A DNA stretch of 64,000 nt from Saprospiraceae bacterium (GCA_016719855.1 JADJYH010000021.1:62001-126000), one strand, 5' to 3'; positions 10,679-21,440 are shown, counted from the stretch's first letter. The notes: generated by a model from the letters alone, not told the origin. A program made the numbers and translations.

Positions 10679-11395
10679 TTAGCCACCTGCCAGCAGCACC
10701 TTCGCTACTTCCGCCTGGTAGCTCCGACCAATCGGCAATTTCACCCCAGCCACTTCCACTTCTGTCGCCGAAAACGCCTCGATTTTGTCCTTCGCCACGA
10801 GGTACGAGCGGTGGATGCGCAGCAGGTTCGGGTTGTTCAGGTGGGCTTCGAACTCACCGAGTTGGAACCTCGTCACCACTGATTTTCCACCTGCTAAAAT
10901 AATTTTTACGTATTCTTTCAGGCTCTCCACGTACAAGATTTCATCGTTGAAAACCTTGACCTGGCGCTTGTTTTCGTTGAAGAAATGAAACGGTCGTGAT
11001 TGGTGATTAGTGACTGGTAACTGGACTGCCAACTGTGGACTGCCGACTGCCAACTTGTTCACTGCGGCGAGGAAACGGGGAAAGCCAAATGGTTTGAGCA
11101 GATAGTCCACCACATTGAGTTCGTAGCCTTCAAGGGCGTACTGGTGGTAGGCGGTGGTGAGGATGACCTGCGGCGGGTGTTGGAGGGTTTTCAGGAAGTC
11201 GAGGCCCTTGAGCTTGGGCAGGTGGATGTCGAGGAACAGCACGTCCACTGCATGGTTTTTCAAAAATTCCAAGGCGGACAGGGCATCGGCACAAGCTCCC
11301 ACGAACTCCAACGTCGGCACTTGCCGGATGAACTCCTCCAAGCCTTCGGCGGCGAGGGGTTCATCTTCGATGACGAGGCAGCGGAGTTTTGTCAT
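10679..11395 (-). CDS. LytTR-family response regulator
   Basis: A 238-residue cytoplasmic DNA-binding regulator. The N-terminal receiver domain has the acidic pair E10/D11, the phospho-acceptor D56 (LFLDIHLP) and a conserved lysine region near LLKPFG. The C-terminal LytTR domain (about 135-232) has FFNENK and RIHRSYLVAKDKIEAF. The linker contains a heptanucleotide repeat. The start lies 4 bp after the stop of the partner kinase gene, so the two form a kinase/regulator operon. A short damaged copy of its 3' end is at 3110-3213. Confidence 0.92.
   Translation of the reverse strand: MTKLRCLVIEDEPLAAEGLEEFIRQVPTLEFVGACADALSALEFLKNHAVDVLFLDIHLPKLKGLDFLKTLQHPPQVILTTAYHQYALEGYELNVVDYLLKPFGFPRFLAAVNKLAVGSPQLAVQLPVTNHQSRPFHFFNENKRQVKVFNDEILYVESLKEYVKIILAGGKSVVTRFQLGEFEAHLNNPNLLRIHRSYLVAKDKIEAFSATEVEVAGVKLPIGRSYQAEVAKVLLAGG
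10997..11055. repeat. Heptanucleotide repeat in LytTR regulator linker
   Basis: GATTGGT, GATTAGT, GACTGGT and AACTGGA run in register and then degenerate. On the coding strand they give the interdomain linker SPQLAVQLPVTNHQS. Confidence 0.7.
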
Positions 11396-11397
11396 TG

Positions 11398-11425
11398 GGT
11401 TATTGAGTTATTGGGTTATTGAGGA
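11398..11425. repeat. GTTATTG repeat forming the kinase C-terminus
   Basis: Three GTTATTG units with one spacer base each. They supply the last residues (NNPITQ) and the stop of the LytS-type kinase and lie directly before the regulator start. Confidence 0.6.
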
Positions 11426-12470
11426 CTATTTTCAACCCAACCACAAACTTATCTCCCTGATTATCAAGGCGCAAGTCATGTTCAGGATAAATCAGTTCCA
11501 ATTGCCGCTTCACGTTTTTCAGGCCGATACCTTCGGTAATTTCTTGGTCGTTGGGGTCTTTGGCGTTTTCCACCGAGAAGTCGAGCGACCCATTTTTTGC
11601 ACTTAAAAAAATGTGCACGCAGGTCTCGCCGCGGCTCTCGGAAGCGCCGTGCTTGAAGGCATTTTCCACGAACGGCAGCAGCAGCAGTGGGGCAATGGGC
11701 TGGTCTTCGTCGTCCACTTCCACCTGAAAATCGGCACGAAGGCGGTCGCCGTAGCGCAGCCGTTCCAGTTCGAGGTAGTCCCGGATGACTTTCATTTCCT
11801 GCGAGATTCGGATGCGTGGCGTGGTACATTCGTAGAGCATGAACCGCAGCAAATCGGATAGTTTCAGGATGGCGTCGGGTGTGTCTTCGCTGCGTTTTCG
11901 GGCGAGGTGGTAGAGGTTGTTCAGCGTGTTGAACAGGAAATGTGGGTTCGTTTGCGCCCGCAAAAAACTGAGTTCGGACTGCAATTTTTCCTCCACCAAC
12001 TGCCGCTCCCTATCGGCGGCCTGGAGGCGGAGTCGGAAGAATTTTAGCGCGGTAGTAATGCCAAGCAACATCAGTACGTCAACCAAAGACCAGAGCAAGC
12101 GGAAAAGCGCGTGGGCGAAATTTGCCGAAGGCTCCGGTGAAGAAACGCCGTAAATGATTGGGTAAATGATTTTGTACCAAACCGTTTGGTTGATGACCGT
12201 GACGATCATGGCAGTGATGGCAAGGCTCCCAAAAAATGCAAAAAGTTTTTTGTTCCGAAAATACCGTGGCACCAACACGTACAGCACCAGGTAAACTGCT
12301 GGGATTTTGAAGGTCAACAGTAACAGTTCGGCGGTGTATGCCAATTGCAACCGTTCCCAAAAACTCAAGGATGAAAACGACGACCCGGACATTGGGGCGG
12401 CAAGGTAGCCGTCGTAAAGGGCATAGGCGAGCCAAAAGGCAAGGTGGAGCAAGATGCGGCGTTTCATCAT
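11400..12470 (-). CDS. LytS-type sensor histidine kinase (His_kinase/HATPase)
   Basis: A 356-residue membrane kinase starting at ATG 12470 (MMKRRILLHLAFWLAY). The longer frame upstream begins in a non-coding-like region. Four membrane helices in the first 150 residues are followed by a coiled segment and the His_kinase motif LRAQTNPHFLFNTLNNLYH, with the phospho-accepting histidine at about residue 177. The HATPase region (VENAFKHGA, GIGLKNVKRQLELIY) follows. It phosphorylates the LytTR regulator encoded 4 bp downstream. The signal sensed is unknown because there is no obvious extracytoplasmic domain. Confidence 0.92.
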   Translation of the reverse strand: MMKRRILLHLAFWLAYALYDGYLAAPMSGSSFSSLSFWERLQLAYTAELLLLTFKIPAVYLVLYVLVPRYFRNKKLFAFFGSLAITAMIVTVINQTVWYKIIYPIIYGVSSPEPSANFAHALFRLLWSLVDVLMLLGITTALKFFRLRLQAADRERQLVEEKLQSELSFLRAQTNPHFLFNTLNNLYHLARKRSEDTPDAILKLSDLLRFMLYECTTPRIRISQEMKVIRDYLELERLRYGDRLRADFQVEVDDEDQPIAPLLLLPFVENAFKHGASESRGETCVHIFLSAKNGSLDFSVENAKDPNDQEITEGIGLKNVKRQLELIYPEHDLRLDNQGDKFVVGLKIVLNNPITQ

Positions 12471-12677
12471 CGGACAAAATTCGCAAAAAAATGACGCCAA
12501 TGCCATCTGGTTTTCCGAACGACTGTTTCCACCGAACGAAAGACGTTCTCTGTCAACCGAATGCAGTTCTTCGAAGAAAACAACATTTGGATAGGAGCAG
12601 AGCGCCGTTTTTACCAAAAAGGAAAAAATAGCAGGAAGTGCCAGCTAATTTTACTCAAAATTCAAAACTTTATCAAT

Positions 12678-15549
12678 ATGAAAAATAAAGCCTTCTCTAC
12701 TTTTTTTTTGCTTGTTTTTAGTAAAAACTTGGCACAAAACTTGCTGCAAGTTCCTGCCCAATTTCCCACCATCCAGTCCGCCATTGATGCTGCGCAAGAC
12801 GGCGACACGGTGTTCGTCTGGGCAGGGGAGTATTTTGAAAACCTGCGGTTCAAAGGCAAAAGCATCGTGCTGACCAGCCGGTTTTACATTACCCACACTG
12901 CCAACACCATTTCCAACACCATCATCAACGGTAGCCAGCCGACGCACCCCGACACGGCCAGTTGCATTCTCATTGTGGATGGCGAAGATGCCTCGACGGT
13001 GGTGCAGGGCTTCACGCTAACAGGAGGCAAGGGTACCAAATGGCTCGACCCGCACGGCGCTGGAACTTACCGGGAAGGCGGTGCCATCCTCACGCAGGGC
13101 ATCTCGCCAACCATCCAGTTCAACGTCATTCGGGACAATTCGGTGACGGTCGAAGGCCCAGGTGTCACCTCCACTGGCGGGGCGGCATTCGCAGTGACAG
13201 CGGCTCTCCCATCATCCGAAACAACTGGATTCACCACAACAACGCAAACGGCTACGGCGGCGGCATCGTGCTGAATTATTGCGGGGGGCAGGTGTACAAC
13301 AACGTCATCAGCCACAACACCGGTGGACAGGATTTTGGCGGTGGCGGGCTTTGGCTCAACGGCGAAAACACGAACACAGTGGTCGAGGTCTTCAACAACA
13401 CCGTTGCCTACAACCACAGCAGCGGCACTGGGGCTTATGGTGGAAAGGGCGGCGGCATGTTCGTTTTTTCCATCAAAGCGCAGACCCGCAACAATATTTT
13501 TTGGGGAAATACACAGTCCATTGGAGGCGTTTTTGCGAACCTCAACGGCCAAATTTTGGCGACGTACAGTGACATCCAAGGTGGCTACACAGGCACTGGC
13601 AACCTCAACCTCGACCCCGTTTTCTCTGATTCCATTTATTTTTTTTCGGTGAAATGCACATCGCCCTGCGTGGATGCTGCTGACCCCGCCGACCCGAATT
13701 CCAACGACCTCATGGCCAATGGAGCGGCCAAGTTTCCTTCGTTGGGCGACATCCGGGGCGACCTCGGCGTATTCGGCGGGCCATTCGCCAGCCAACTGCC
13801 CTACGGCATCCAGCCCTCGCTTCGCTTCAGCACGGTGACGACCGGGGCGCTCGCCGGCCCACCATCCGATAGCCGAAGCATCAATTTTATTGATGTGGAC
13901 GGCAATAGCTTCGATGATATTTTCGTCACCAACGGCCCACAGGCCGGTGCAAAAAACTTGTTTTACCTGAGCAATGAAGTCTCGCCAGGCGCTGCGAGCA
14001 GTTTCACCCAAGTTACTGATGACGATATCGTGAGCCATGCCAAGCCGTTCGATGGTGCCACCTTCGCCGACTGCGACAACGACGGGGACTTGGATGCTTA
14101 CGCCGTAACCTGGTACGGTCAAAAGAATTTCCTCTACCGAGGCGGGGGTGATTCGTGGTTCACCTACGATGCTGCTGCCGCTCCTTCCAATGTTGAGACC
14201 TTCTCGGAAACCGCAAGTTGGGGGGATTACGATGCGGACGGTTTCGTGGATTTGTACGTAACCAACTCCGGTGGCAACAAGAAAAACATGCTGTTTCACA
14301 ATGACGGAGGCACGGCTTTCACGCCAGTTACGACCGGCGCACACGTAACCGAGGCACATACTTCCCGCAGCGTAAACTGGGTGGATTACGACAACGACTG
14401 CGACTTGGATTTGTACGTTTCTAACGAGGAAAATGAAAAGGACGACCTCTACCGCAACCTTGGCAATGGTAGTTTTGAAAAAGTGACCGTAGGGCACCGG
14501 GCCAAACCAACCACAGCAGCATGAGCAGCAGTTGGGGCGATGTGGACAACGACGGCGACCTCGACCTGTTCGTAGCAAATGCTAATTATTTTGCGCCGCA
14601 ATACAACCAGCTTTTCAAAAACAACGGTGACGGCACGTTCACGGAAGTAACGATCGGGGCATTGGTCACAGACAACAGTTGTTCCTACGGCTCCAACTTC
14701 GGCGACTACGACAACGACGGCGACCTCGACCTCGTGGTAAGCAACGGCTACTGTACGGGCGAAATCCTGAACTTTTTGTACCAAAACGATGGGCTGGGTA
14801 ATTTCACCCGAGACCTGGAGGCACTTGCCGATTACACCACGCCATGCAGTTACGGCGCTGCCTGGGGCGACGTGAACAACGACGGGTTCCTCGACCTCGG
14901 CATCGCCACCTGCAAGAACACGAGCACTTCACCACTGCCCGTCAACTTGTTTTATCTGAACAAAACCAACTGCAACAACTGGCTGAAAATTAAACTCACC
15001 GGCACCATCGCCAACCGCTCTGCCATCGGCGCACGGGTGTGGGTGACAGCCACCATCGGCGGGGAAACAGTGACGCAAATGCAGGAGATCAGCGCCCAGT
15101 CAGGCTACTGCGGGCAGAACAGCCTGACTGCTCATTTCGGCCTTGGCGATGCTGGAAATGTGACTGAAGTACGGGTACGTTTCGGCTGCGGAGAAGATAC
15201 TACACTGACCAACATTGCCCCGAACCAGTTGCTCGAAATCACCGAAGGCTCGTTGCCGTCGGCCACGCAGTCCGTTGAAAATGAGCCGTTTACCGTCACT
15301 TTAGCCCCCAACCCGACGAGCGACACGTTCCGGGTTTCAGTTGAGATGAAGCAGCCCTCGGAACAATTGCAACTGCGCCTGATGGACAGCACAGGGCGGG
15401 TTGTTTTTGAAAAAAAAGTTGACACTAATGGGTCACGGAATTGGTCGGAAGATTTTTCAACGAAAATAACGGGGTTGGTGAAGGGTCGGTATTTCGTGGA
15501 GGTGAGGGTTGGGGAAGAGTCGAAAACAGAAATAGTGATTATTTTTTAA
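12678..15549 (+). CDS. Secreted beta-helix/FG-GAP (VCBS) repeat protein with ASPIC/UnbV and T9SS tail (two frameshifts)
   Basis: One exported protein of about 955 residues, read through three frames. From ATG 12678 it has a signal peptide, then a pectate-lyase-like beta-helix (PTIQSAIDAAQDGD), then FG-GAP/VCBS repeats with calcium-loop motifs such as DCDNDGDLDAY, DYDADGFVDLY and DVDNDGDLDLF. An ASPIC/UnbV-type module (GARVWVTATIGG, VRVRFGCG) and a C-terminal Por sorting domain (APNPTSDTF ... KGRYFVEV) complete it. Frames change near 13180 (in GGCGGGGCGGC) and near 14495. It is probably a surface or secreted adhesion-type protein. Confidence 0.8.
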
Positions 15550-15582
15550 TCGACAGTACTACAACCGTTTTGGCACACTACT

Positions 15583-15623
15583 AAAAACCCGTTCACCTAA
15601 TATTTGATGGTGAACGAGTTTTT
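15583..15623. terminator. Bidirectional hairpin terminator
   Basis: AAAACCCGTTCACC and GGTGAACGAGTTTT form a 14-bp stem with one mismatch around a roughly 11-nt loop. A/T runs flank both sides. It separates the convergent genes ending at 15549 and 15696. Confidence 0.75.
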
Positions 15624-15695
15624 GCATGTTTCATGGATGAGGTTGGGTTCTTAATCCTGTTGCAGGAAGCCGTTCAAAAAGTATTTGAACAAGGG

Positions 15696-16217
15696 TTAAT
15701 CGCAATTGCTTTCCCGTTCCACCTCCCCATCCACATACCGCCAGCAATCCCCAAAAATGGAGCAAAAACAAATTTCCAATTTCGCCCGCTGAGGAAAGTC
15801 TGCATTTTCGATCACGAGTGAATCTCCCACCTCGGCATGCAGCCAAACAACTTTCTCTCCGACAGCGAGTACGCTGTTTTTTGGCGATGAAACGGACATG
15901 GACCTGAATCGTTCCACACGCAGAAGGTCTTTGAAGAATTGCTGGGAATCCGATACTTGCTTTCCGTCCAAAGTCAGCTTGAGGTCTTTGATGATCGCTG
16001 GCCCTGTGCCCTTGTTTTGAATCATCAATTTGAATGTTTGATTCGAGTATTCGACGTAAGGCTCGACATAGGGCCAGACGGCTGCATACTGCTGATTGCG
16101 CAGAATGACAGATTGGTAAATGGACACACCGAGTGCGCAAAAGCTGGTAAAGATGGCTGCAAATGTCAGGGCATTGGAAGCACCGGGCGAAATGGTTTTT
16201 CTTTTACTGGAAGTCAT
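15696..16217 (-). CDS. Conserved hypothetical single-pass membrane protein
   Basis: A 173-residue protein from ATG 16217 (MTSSKRKTISPG). One membrane helix (about residues 14-36) is followed by a soluble domain with NKGTGPAIIKDLKL, a motif seen in small bacterial membrane-anchored proteins of unknown role. No catalytic motif is visible. A shift near the stop would add a short tail ending around 15650, but the stop as given is acceptable. Confidence 0.65.
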   Translation of the reverse strand: MTSSKRKTISPGASNALTFAAIFTSFCALGVSIYQSVILRNQQYAAVWPYVEPYVEYSNQTFKLMIQNKGTGPAIIKDLKLTLDGKQVSDSQQFFKDLLRVERFRSMSVSSPKNSVLAVGEKVVWLHAEVGDSLVIENADFPQRAKLEICFCSIFGDCWRYVDGEVERESNCD

Positions 16218-16354
16218 ATTGCAGATGATTTTGAAACAAGACAAAAGTAACAAAGCAAAGGATAAAAGTCACATGCATCATGGTTGAAGCCGTTTTTGCT
16301 CTTTCCCTCGCAATTGTTGCTGATGTCAGCAATCGTAAATCGTCACTCGTCAAT

Positions 16355-16640
16355 CTAAAATGGATAAAGCATTGGCACCAGCACCAGAATGGCAACGACC
16401 AGCAGGACGGTGGCGATGATGCTGACCTTGAAAAAATCGGCCACTTTGTAACGCCCGGGGCCGTACACGAGGATGCAACTCGGCTCGAACGGCGTGATGA
16501 GCGACACCGAAGCGCCGAGCATGACCGCCAGGGCGAAGGTCATCGGGTTCACGTGCAGGTTGGCCGCCGACTCCAAAGCGACGGGCAGTACCACCAGGGC
16601 GGCGGCAATGTTTTTGAAAAAAATATGCAGGAACCTCCGG
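16355..16640 (-). pseudogene. C-terminal remnant of a SLC13/DASS-type permease
   Basis: Only about the last 90-95 residues of a roughly 500-600-residue anion permease remain: FFKNIAAALVVLPVALE, then SLITPFEPSCILVYGPG and a final membrane helix. A frame change near 16600 separates the two parts. Nothing upstream (16640-16850) resembles the rest of a transporter, so this is a deletion remnant. Confidence 0.65.
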
Positions 16641-16892
16641 CAATTTTGCGGAAAGTTTCTCCAAAAAAGCTTTGGGGCTGACAGAAGGCATCCATTTTTT
16701 GACGGTGGAGGGTGACGGTTTTTCCAAAACGGTTTTGGTCAAGTGAAATAGATCAATTTTTTTGAGCTTGAAAGATTTTGAGCAGTGAACACGGGTGAAA
16801 TTTTAAAAAAAAAGTAAATTCAGCCCTTAAACCTTGTGCATAAATGCAGGTCTGACCATCTCGTTTTGCAACTAATTTAAAAATTCACCAAC

Positions 16893-17753
16893 ATGAAAAA
16901 TCACATTCAATCCTTCATCCTAACTTGTTTGGCCGTGCTATTCACCGCCAGCATTACTACCGCCCAAGATGCAGAAAGCACGGGACTTCCCGGCGAAAAC
17001 TTCAGCCTTGAGGGTGCCCTGGAACTTTTCAAAAAAGCTGAATCCCCGGAAGCCTTTGAAAAGCTACTTAACACCGAAGACAACCACGTCAACAACCTTG
17101 ACCTCAACGACGATGGCGAAATTGACTATGTCCGTGTCGTTGACAACATGGACGGCGAAGTTCACGCCATTGTGTTGCAAGTGGCCGTTAGCGAGACCGA
17201 GTCGCAGGACGTGGCCGTGATCGAAGTGGAAAAAACGGGCAAGGACGAAGCTATCCTGCAAATCATCGGAGACGAGGACGTTTATGGCGACCAAACCATC
17301 GTCGAGCCATTCGAGGCAGAGGCAAGTGAAAATGGCAAGAACGGCCCGCACGTGACTGTCGCCCGTATCGTAGTCAATGTCTGGGGCTGGCCATCCGTAC
17401 GCTTCGTGTATGCACCAGGCTATCGGCTCTGGGTTTCGCCGTGGCGTTGGAGGCACTACCCGGTTTATTGGTCGCCTTGGAGGCCGCATCCTTTCCATGT
17501 TTGGCATCCGTTTGCAGTGGTGCATCGTCCTCACTATCATGTAGTTACGACGCACCGGGTAGTTCGAGCACATGCGGTTTACACCCCGCACAGGATTGGT
17601 TCAAAGACCGTGCATACCCGCACCACAGTCGTAAAAACAAAGCATGGAACTGTAAAAAAATCAACAAAGACAACCACTACCAGGGGCAAAAACGGCCATG
17701 TGAAGTCGCAAAAAAAGACTACAACTGTGCAGGGTAAAAGGAGGAAGGGTTAA
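16893..17753 (+). CDS. Conserved exported protein with Trp/His-rich middle and basic tail
   Basis: A 286-residue protein with a signal peptide (residues 1-24, cut near ITTAQ). It has an acidic N-terminal half containing a DLNDDGEIDYVRV motif, a Trp/His/Pro-rich centre with many WR, WP and HP pairs, and a Lys/Thr-rich C-terminal tail. I recognise this as a hypothetical family with members in Bacteroidota but know no function for it. The acidic loop could bind calcium, which is inference. A hairpin terminator follows at 17811-17857. Confidence 0.7.
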   Translation: MKNHIQSFILTCLAVLFTASITTAQDAESTGLPGENFSLEGALELFKKAESPEAFEKLLNTEDNHVNNLDLNDDGEIDYVRVVDNMDGEVHAIVLQVAVSETESQDVAVIEVEKTGKDEAILQIIGDEDVYGDQTIVEPFEAEASENGKNGPHVTVARIVVNVWGWPSVRFVYAPGYRLWVSPWRWRHYPVYWSPWRPHPFHVWHPFAVVHRPHYHVVTTHRVVRAHAVYTPHRIGSKTVHTRTTVVKTKHGTVKKSTKTTTTRGKNGHVKSQKKTTTVQGKRRKG

Positions 17754-17810
17754 AATTATCCAGCTAAACGTTACTCCCTTTCGGTAAAAAATTGTTTTCA
17801 GGAGCTAATC

Positions 17811-17857
17811 AAAAAAGGAAAGCGACATGGAAGTATCCACGTCGCTTTTCTTTTTTT
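17811..17857 (+). terminator. Rho-independent terminator
   Basis: AAAAGCGAC-type stem arms GGAAAGCGAC / GTCGCTTTTC enclose a short GGAAGTATCC loop and are followed by seven T. It serves the gene ending at 17753. Confidence 0.8.
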
Positions 17858-17861
17858 GCCC

Positions 17862-17889
17862 AAAAAAAAGGGCGACTGAAAAGCCACCC
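17862..17889 (-). terminator. Rho-independent terminator of the CotH-like lipoprotein gene
   Basis: On the minus strand, GGGTGGC and GTCGCCC pair with two G-T wobbles and are followed by eight T. It lies about 90 bases downstream of the stop at 17979. Confidence 0.55.
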
Positions 17890-17978
17890 TGAAAAATTGA
17901 ATTAGTATGAAAAAACTGCTCTTGATGTCTTTTGATAGGTTAATACAGGTATGGCACGATGAAAACTGTGCCATATTA

Positions 17979-19055
17979 TTAGAAATCCTTTCCAAATATG
18001 GCTAGCTGTGCAGATTCTTGCGTTTCGATTTCCGAATAGAAACCCTCCAAGTATTCCACAATCTGTTGCTTTGAAACTTCGTCCAGCAGATTGAAATCAT
18101 TTACGATTCCAATTAAAGCCGCCTTTTTTGAGCGGAAGTAGCTCAAGGTGGCGTGAAGTTCCTTCGCTGAAGCTGCATTGCCCATGAATACCCTGTCTCC
18201 TATCCGTTTTTGCCCCACATCCGTGTTCGGGCGGGCATAAGGTGCGGCCACGATGGCCGAAAAGTCGAAGTCGTAGGGCACTGGAATCAGGCCACCATCT
18301 TTCTTTTGGAGCAGCTCCAAGTTGCGCAGCATCTCCACGTTCCAATCTGTATTGCTCACCATGTACTGGAACACGGACGCAATTTTTTCATGCGAAGGGT
18401 TCAGGTTGGCGGCCTTGGTGCCCATCGTTTTGGAAACCTCGCCATTGGTGCGCCAAGTGAGTTCTTCTTCGTCTTCAATCAAGAACCCAAAGCGAGTCAA
18501 ACGATAGTCGGGATTGTTTTTGTCGAGGTAGGTAATCTTGGCCAACTGCACACGAAAACTGTTGGGAGTCAGTTCGTTGTACAGCTTATAAACCAAATAC
18601 TCTCGAAGTACCAGCCCTTTTGACACGTCCTTGTCGTCGAGGCAGTGGGTCACCAATTTCAACTCGTTCATCTCACTCAACCCCGCTGCTTCAAGTTCTG
18701 TTTTGGCAAACTTGAGCTTCAGCGGCGGGAAATCGCAGGTCATCCTTCGGAACTTTCCCCTGGGCTTCACCTTTGCCTGAAAATTGTGCATCACACCATT
18801 TTCATCCAAAAAACTGAAATCGGCAGGCTGGTAGTCAACCCGCTTTCGCTTTTGCAAAAGGGAGTCGAGCTGAGTTACAATGGTCAGTTCCACTACATCC
18901 TGTTGGTTCATCACCGTGAGCAAGCTCTGGTCGCTGTGGGGTTGGTAGTTGCTCAAGTCCTCCTCCATCAGGCCGGTTGATGCACAGGAGTTGAACGAAA
19001 ACAAAGCGAGAATGGCCAACAAAACGAAACTTGTCTTTACGAATCGGGTTTTCAT
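17979..19055 (-). CDS. Lipoprotein, CotH-like kinase-fold candidate
   Basis: A 358-residue lipoprotein (MKTRFVKTSFVLLAILALF, lipobox ending in NSC at about residue 24). The body has a CotH-like layout: a KVKPRGKFRR strand, a LKLVTHCLDD segment, LREYLVYKLYNELTP, and later NTDWNVEMLRNLEL and PVPYDFDFSAIV, which look like the catalytic Asn and metal-binding Asp region of CotH-type kinases. The family assignment rests on motif layout, not on a database match. It probably acts at the outer or inner membrane face. Confidence 0.55.
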   Translation of the reverse strand: MKTRFVKTSFVLLAILALFSFNSCASTGLMEEDLSNYQPHSDQSLLTVMNQQDVVELTIVTQLDSLLQKRKRVDYQPADFSFLDENGVMHNFQAKVKPRGKFRRMTCDFPPLKLKFAKTELEAAGLSEMNELKLVTHCLDDKDVSKGLVLREYLVYKLYNELTPNSFRVQLAKITYLDKNNPDYRLTRFGFLIEDEEELTWRTNGEVSKTMGTKAANLNPSHEKIASVFQYMVSNTDWNVEMLRNLELLQKKDGGLIPVPYDFDFSAIVAAPYARPNTDVGQKRIGDRVFMGNAASAKELHATLSYFRSKKAALIGIVNDFNLLDEVSKQQIVEYLEGFYSEIETQESAQLAIFGKDF

Positions 19056-19419
19056 AATCTTAAAAAGGTTTTATACCACTCAGCTTTAAGCTCAAATATC
19101 TTTAACTGCCTACGTTGAGGTTCAAATCTTTAGACCAGCTTTTGATTTTACCCGCCGGAATGATTTATTAACTAGGCTGTATTCTCTTTTATCAAATACC
19201 CTTCCATAGAAAGGTTATAGTGTTTTTTTAACACAAACTTCGGATAAAAAGTTTTACCCTACAAGGGGAAATATTGTTTTGAGGAAAATAACATCTCCTA
19301 GCCAAACAGAATAAAAATCTGAATTGGACTTTTTCTTCAAAACCATATCAACGGTTCTTACAGACCGCAAAAATCAAATAAGGCTGTACGGAAAGAGGAA
19401 TGGCAGCGTTAAGAAATGG
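19056..19419. other. Intergenic stretch, no gene recognised
   Basis: About 364 AT-rich bases lie between the lipoprotein start and the permease stop. I find no conserved reading frame, RNA gene or clear promoter match in it. Confidence 0.5.
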
Positions 19420-20735
19420 TTAATTATCCCTGCGAAGAAATTTCAATAAATAGAAAACGGCGACCCCAAGCAACAGCAGGACAAGTCCTGGCAAGGCTTG
19501 CTCCGGGCGTTCGAGGAGGGTATTGATGGCAAATGCAGCGGAAATCAAGACGAAAATTATCGGCACAACCGGGTAGCCCCAGGCACGAACTGGCCGTTGT
19601 GCGTTTGCCAGCTTTTGCGAAAAACAAAGATGCCAGCACCTGCCAAGCCCATGAAGGCGATGTCCATGAAGGTGACAAACGTGATGATTTTCACAAAAAG
19701 CCCTTGAAAGAAAACCAGCACAGCCATCGCCCAGACTACTTGTACCACCATCGCCACTACGGGTGTCCGCCAGCGGGGATGTACCCATGCAAGTTGTTTG
19801 AAAAAGATGCCGTCTTCGGCCATGGCATAGTAAATCCTGGGTGCCGACATGGTGTAAATGCTGATGGTGCCAAAAATGGAGAGGGCAATGGCCACGGCCA
19901 CCGCCTTACCGCCCCACGGAGCGAGGGTGGCAATGGCATCCCCTGCCACCGTGCGGGTACTTGCGATGGCATCGAGCGGGAGCAGCAGCATGTAGGCGAC
20001 GTTCACGAGCAAGTACATGCTCGTCACAATCAGCACACCAAGGAACATCGCCCGCGGCACGGTGCGTGGGGCATCAATGGCCTCGCCCGCCACGTAGGAG
20101 GCATGGTGCCAGCCGCCCACGGAAAACAGCACGCCAATCAGACCGGTGAGCATGGCAGTAGTGAGGTTGGGTGGCAGGTTTTCGGCCAACGAAAAATCCA
20201 CGGGCACCTTCGCCGAATCGAAAAAAATAAACCCAGCCACGATGATGGCAGCGATGGCGAGGAGCTTCAGTCCTGTAAAAAAGTTCGATAAGCTTTGGCT
20301 GACGTTCACCCCAAGTATGTTTATCCCAGTCAGCACCAGCATCGTCACGGCTGCGATGGCCGTTTTTGTCCCCTCGCCCATTTCAGGCGCAAAAATCTTC
20401 ATGTAATCGGCAAAAGCGGCGCATAGCCCCGCCAACGCCCCGGTGTTTATCACCAACAAAATCACCCAGCCGTAGAGGAACCCGGCCAGTTCGCCGTAGG
20501 CTTCCTTCAAATAGACGTAAACGCCACCCGACTTTGGGAACAGCCCGCCAAGTTCGCTGAAAGTGAGTGCACCCGTAAGCGCTATGACGCCACCCAATGC
20601 CCAAACTCCCAGCACGAGCACGGCGTTCGGCACGGCGCTGACAATCTGGCCCGGTGTGGCAAAAATGCCGGAACCAATGCAGGAGCCAACCGCAATCATC
20701 GTGAGGCCGTAGAGGGTGAGTTTCTTTTGAAGCAT
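19420..20735 (-). CDS. APC-superfamily amino-acid permease (one frameshift)
   Basis: A roughly 438-residue transporter from ATG 20735 (MLQKKLTLYGLTMIAVGSCIGSGIFATPG). The opening G-S-x-I-G-S-G-I-F motif is diagnostic of amino acid/polyamine/organocation permeases. About 12 membrane helices follow. The frame breaks near 19617, after GIFVFRK, and resumes as LANAQRPVRAWGYPVVPIIF to the stop at 19420. The upstream extension to 20999 is shadow sequence of the divergent gene. The substrate is uncertain, with a Y+LAT/LAT-like or serine/threonine exchanger most likely. Confidence 0.85.
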
Positions 20736-20739
20736 TATT

Positions 20740-20775
20740 TGGATTGTTGAATTGTTGTGATTGTTGAATTGTCGG
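20740..20775. repeat. GATTGTTGAATTGTT repeat in divergent intergenic region
   Basis: Two copies of a roughly 16-nt unit built from ATTGTTG-like heptamers, directly upstream of the permease start. Confidence 0.5.
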
Positions 20776-20840
20776 GGCGAACTTGGCTGAATCCAGCTTT
20801 TTTGCGAATTTCGGGTTTCGGGACAAATAACCTGCTTTTT

Positions 20841-21257
20841 ATGAAAAAACTGTTGCCTTTGTTGGTCGTACTCGCCTTGTTGGTCGGCGTCATCCTTTTT
20901 TTTAGGGGAAATGGGTCGAAGTATAGCCCGGCTACCGTCTGGGAACAGGGCACGGAAATCCGCACCGACGCCGTCAGCCTTTTCGACGAGTTCATGCAAG
21001 ACGAAACTGGCGCCAACGAAAAATACTTGAACAAGGTCACTGAGGTGTCTGGCGTGGTATCAACCGTGCGGACCGACCAAGGCGGCCAATCCGTTGTGCT
21101 GCGCACCAACGACCCGACTTCTGGTGTTCGCTGTCGGCTTGACCGAAAGCCGGGGCAGGATGGCAAAAACTACGAAGTGGGGCAAACCGTCACGTTTAAA
21201 TGCATTTGCAGCGGCTACGTGCGGGACGTGGAGATGGTGCAGTGTGTGGAAAAGTGA
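20841..21257 (+). CDS. OB-fold (tRNA_anti-like) membrane-anchored protein
   Basis: A 138-residue protein beginning MKKLLPLLVVLALLVGVILFF, a single N-terminal anchor or signal. The soluble part has the OB-fold pattern of the tRNA_anti-like family: NKVTEVSGVVSTV, VVLRTND, a VRCRLD strand and a CICSGYVRDVEMVQC end. Such proteins are common, usually single-copy and of unknown role in Bacteroidota. The start at 20841 is chosen for the clean signal sequence; the earlier ATG at 20757 would add unrelated sequence. Confidence 0.75.
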   Translation: MKKLLPLLVVLALLVGVILFFRGNGSKYSPATVWEQGTEIRTDAVSLFDEFMQDETGANEKYLNKVTEVSGVVSTVRTDQGGQSVVLRTNDPTSGVRCRLDRKPGQDGKNYEVGQTVTFKCICSGYVRDVEMVQCVEK

Positions 21258-21440
21258 AATTGGGAAATCGAAGATTCACGCAAGTAATTTGGGTATTGGT
21301 TATTGAACGAGCAGGGCGTTTTTTACTTGGGAAGTGGTGCGCCCGCGAATAGGTGGTGTACCAGCTGGGTGGTGAGGTTAACATGTGACTGCGGTAGTAA
21401 GTTACAAACTTGTTGGAACTTGGATACTTGGGACAACGGG

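Noticed and set aside
13067..14578. A 503-codon minus-strand frame
   Set aside because: It mirrors the FG-GAP repeat protein; periodic calcium-loop codons keep the opposite strand free of stops.
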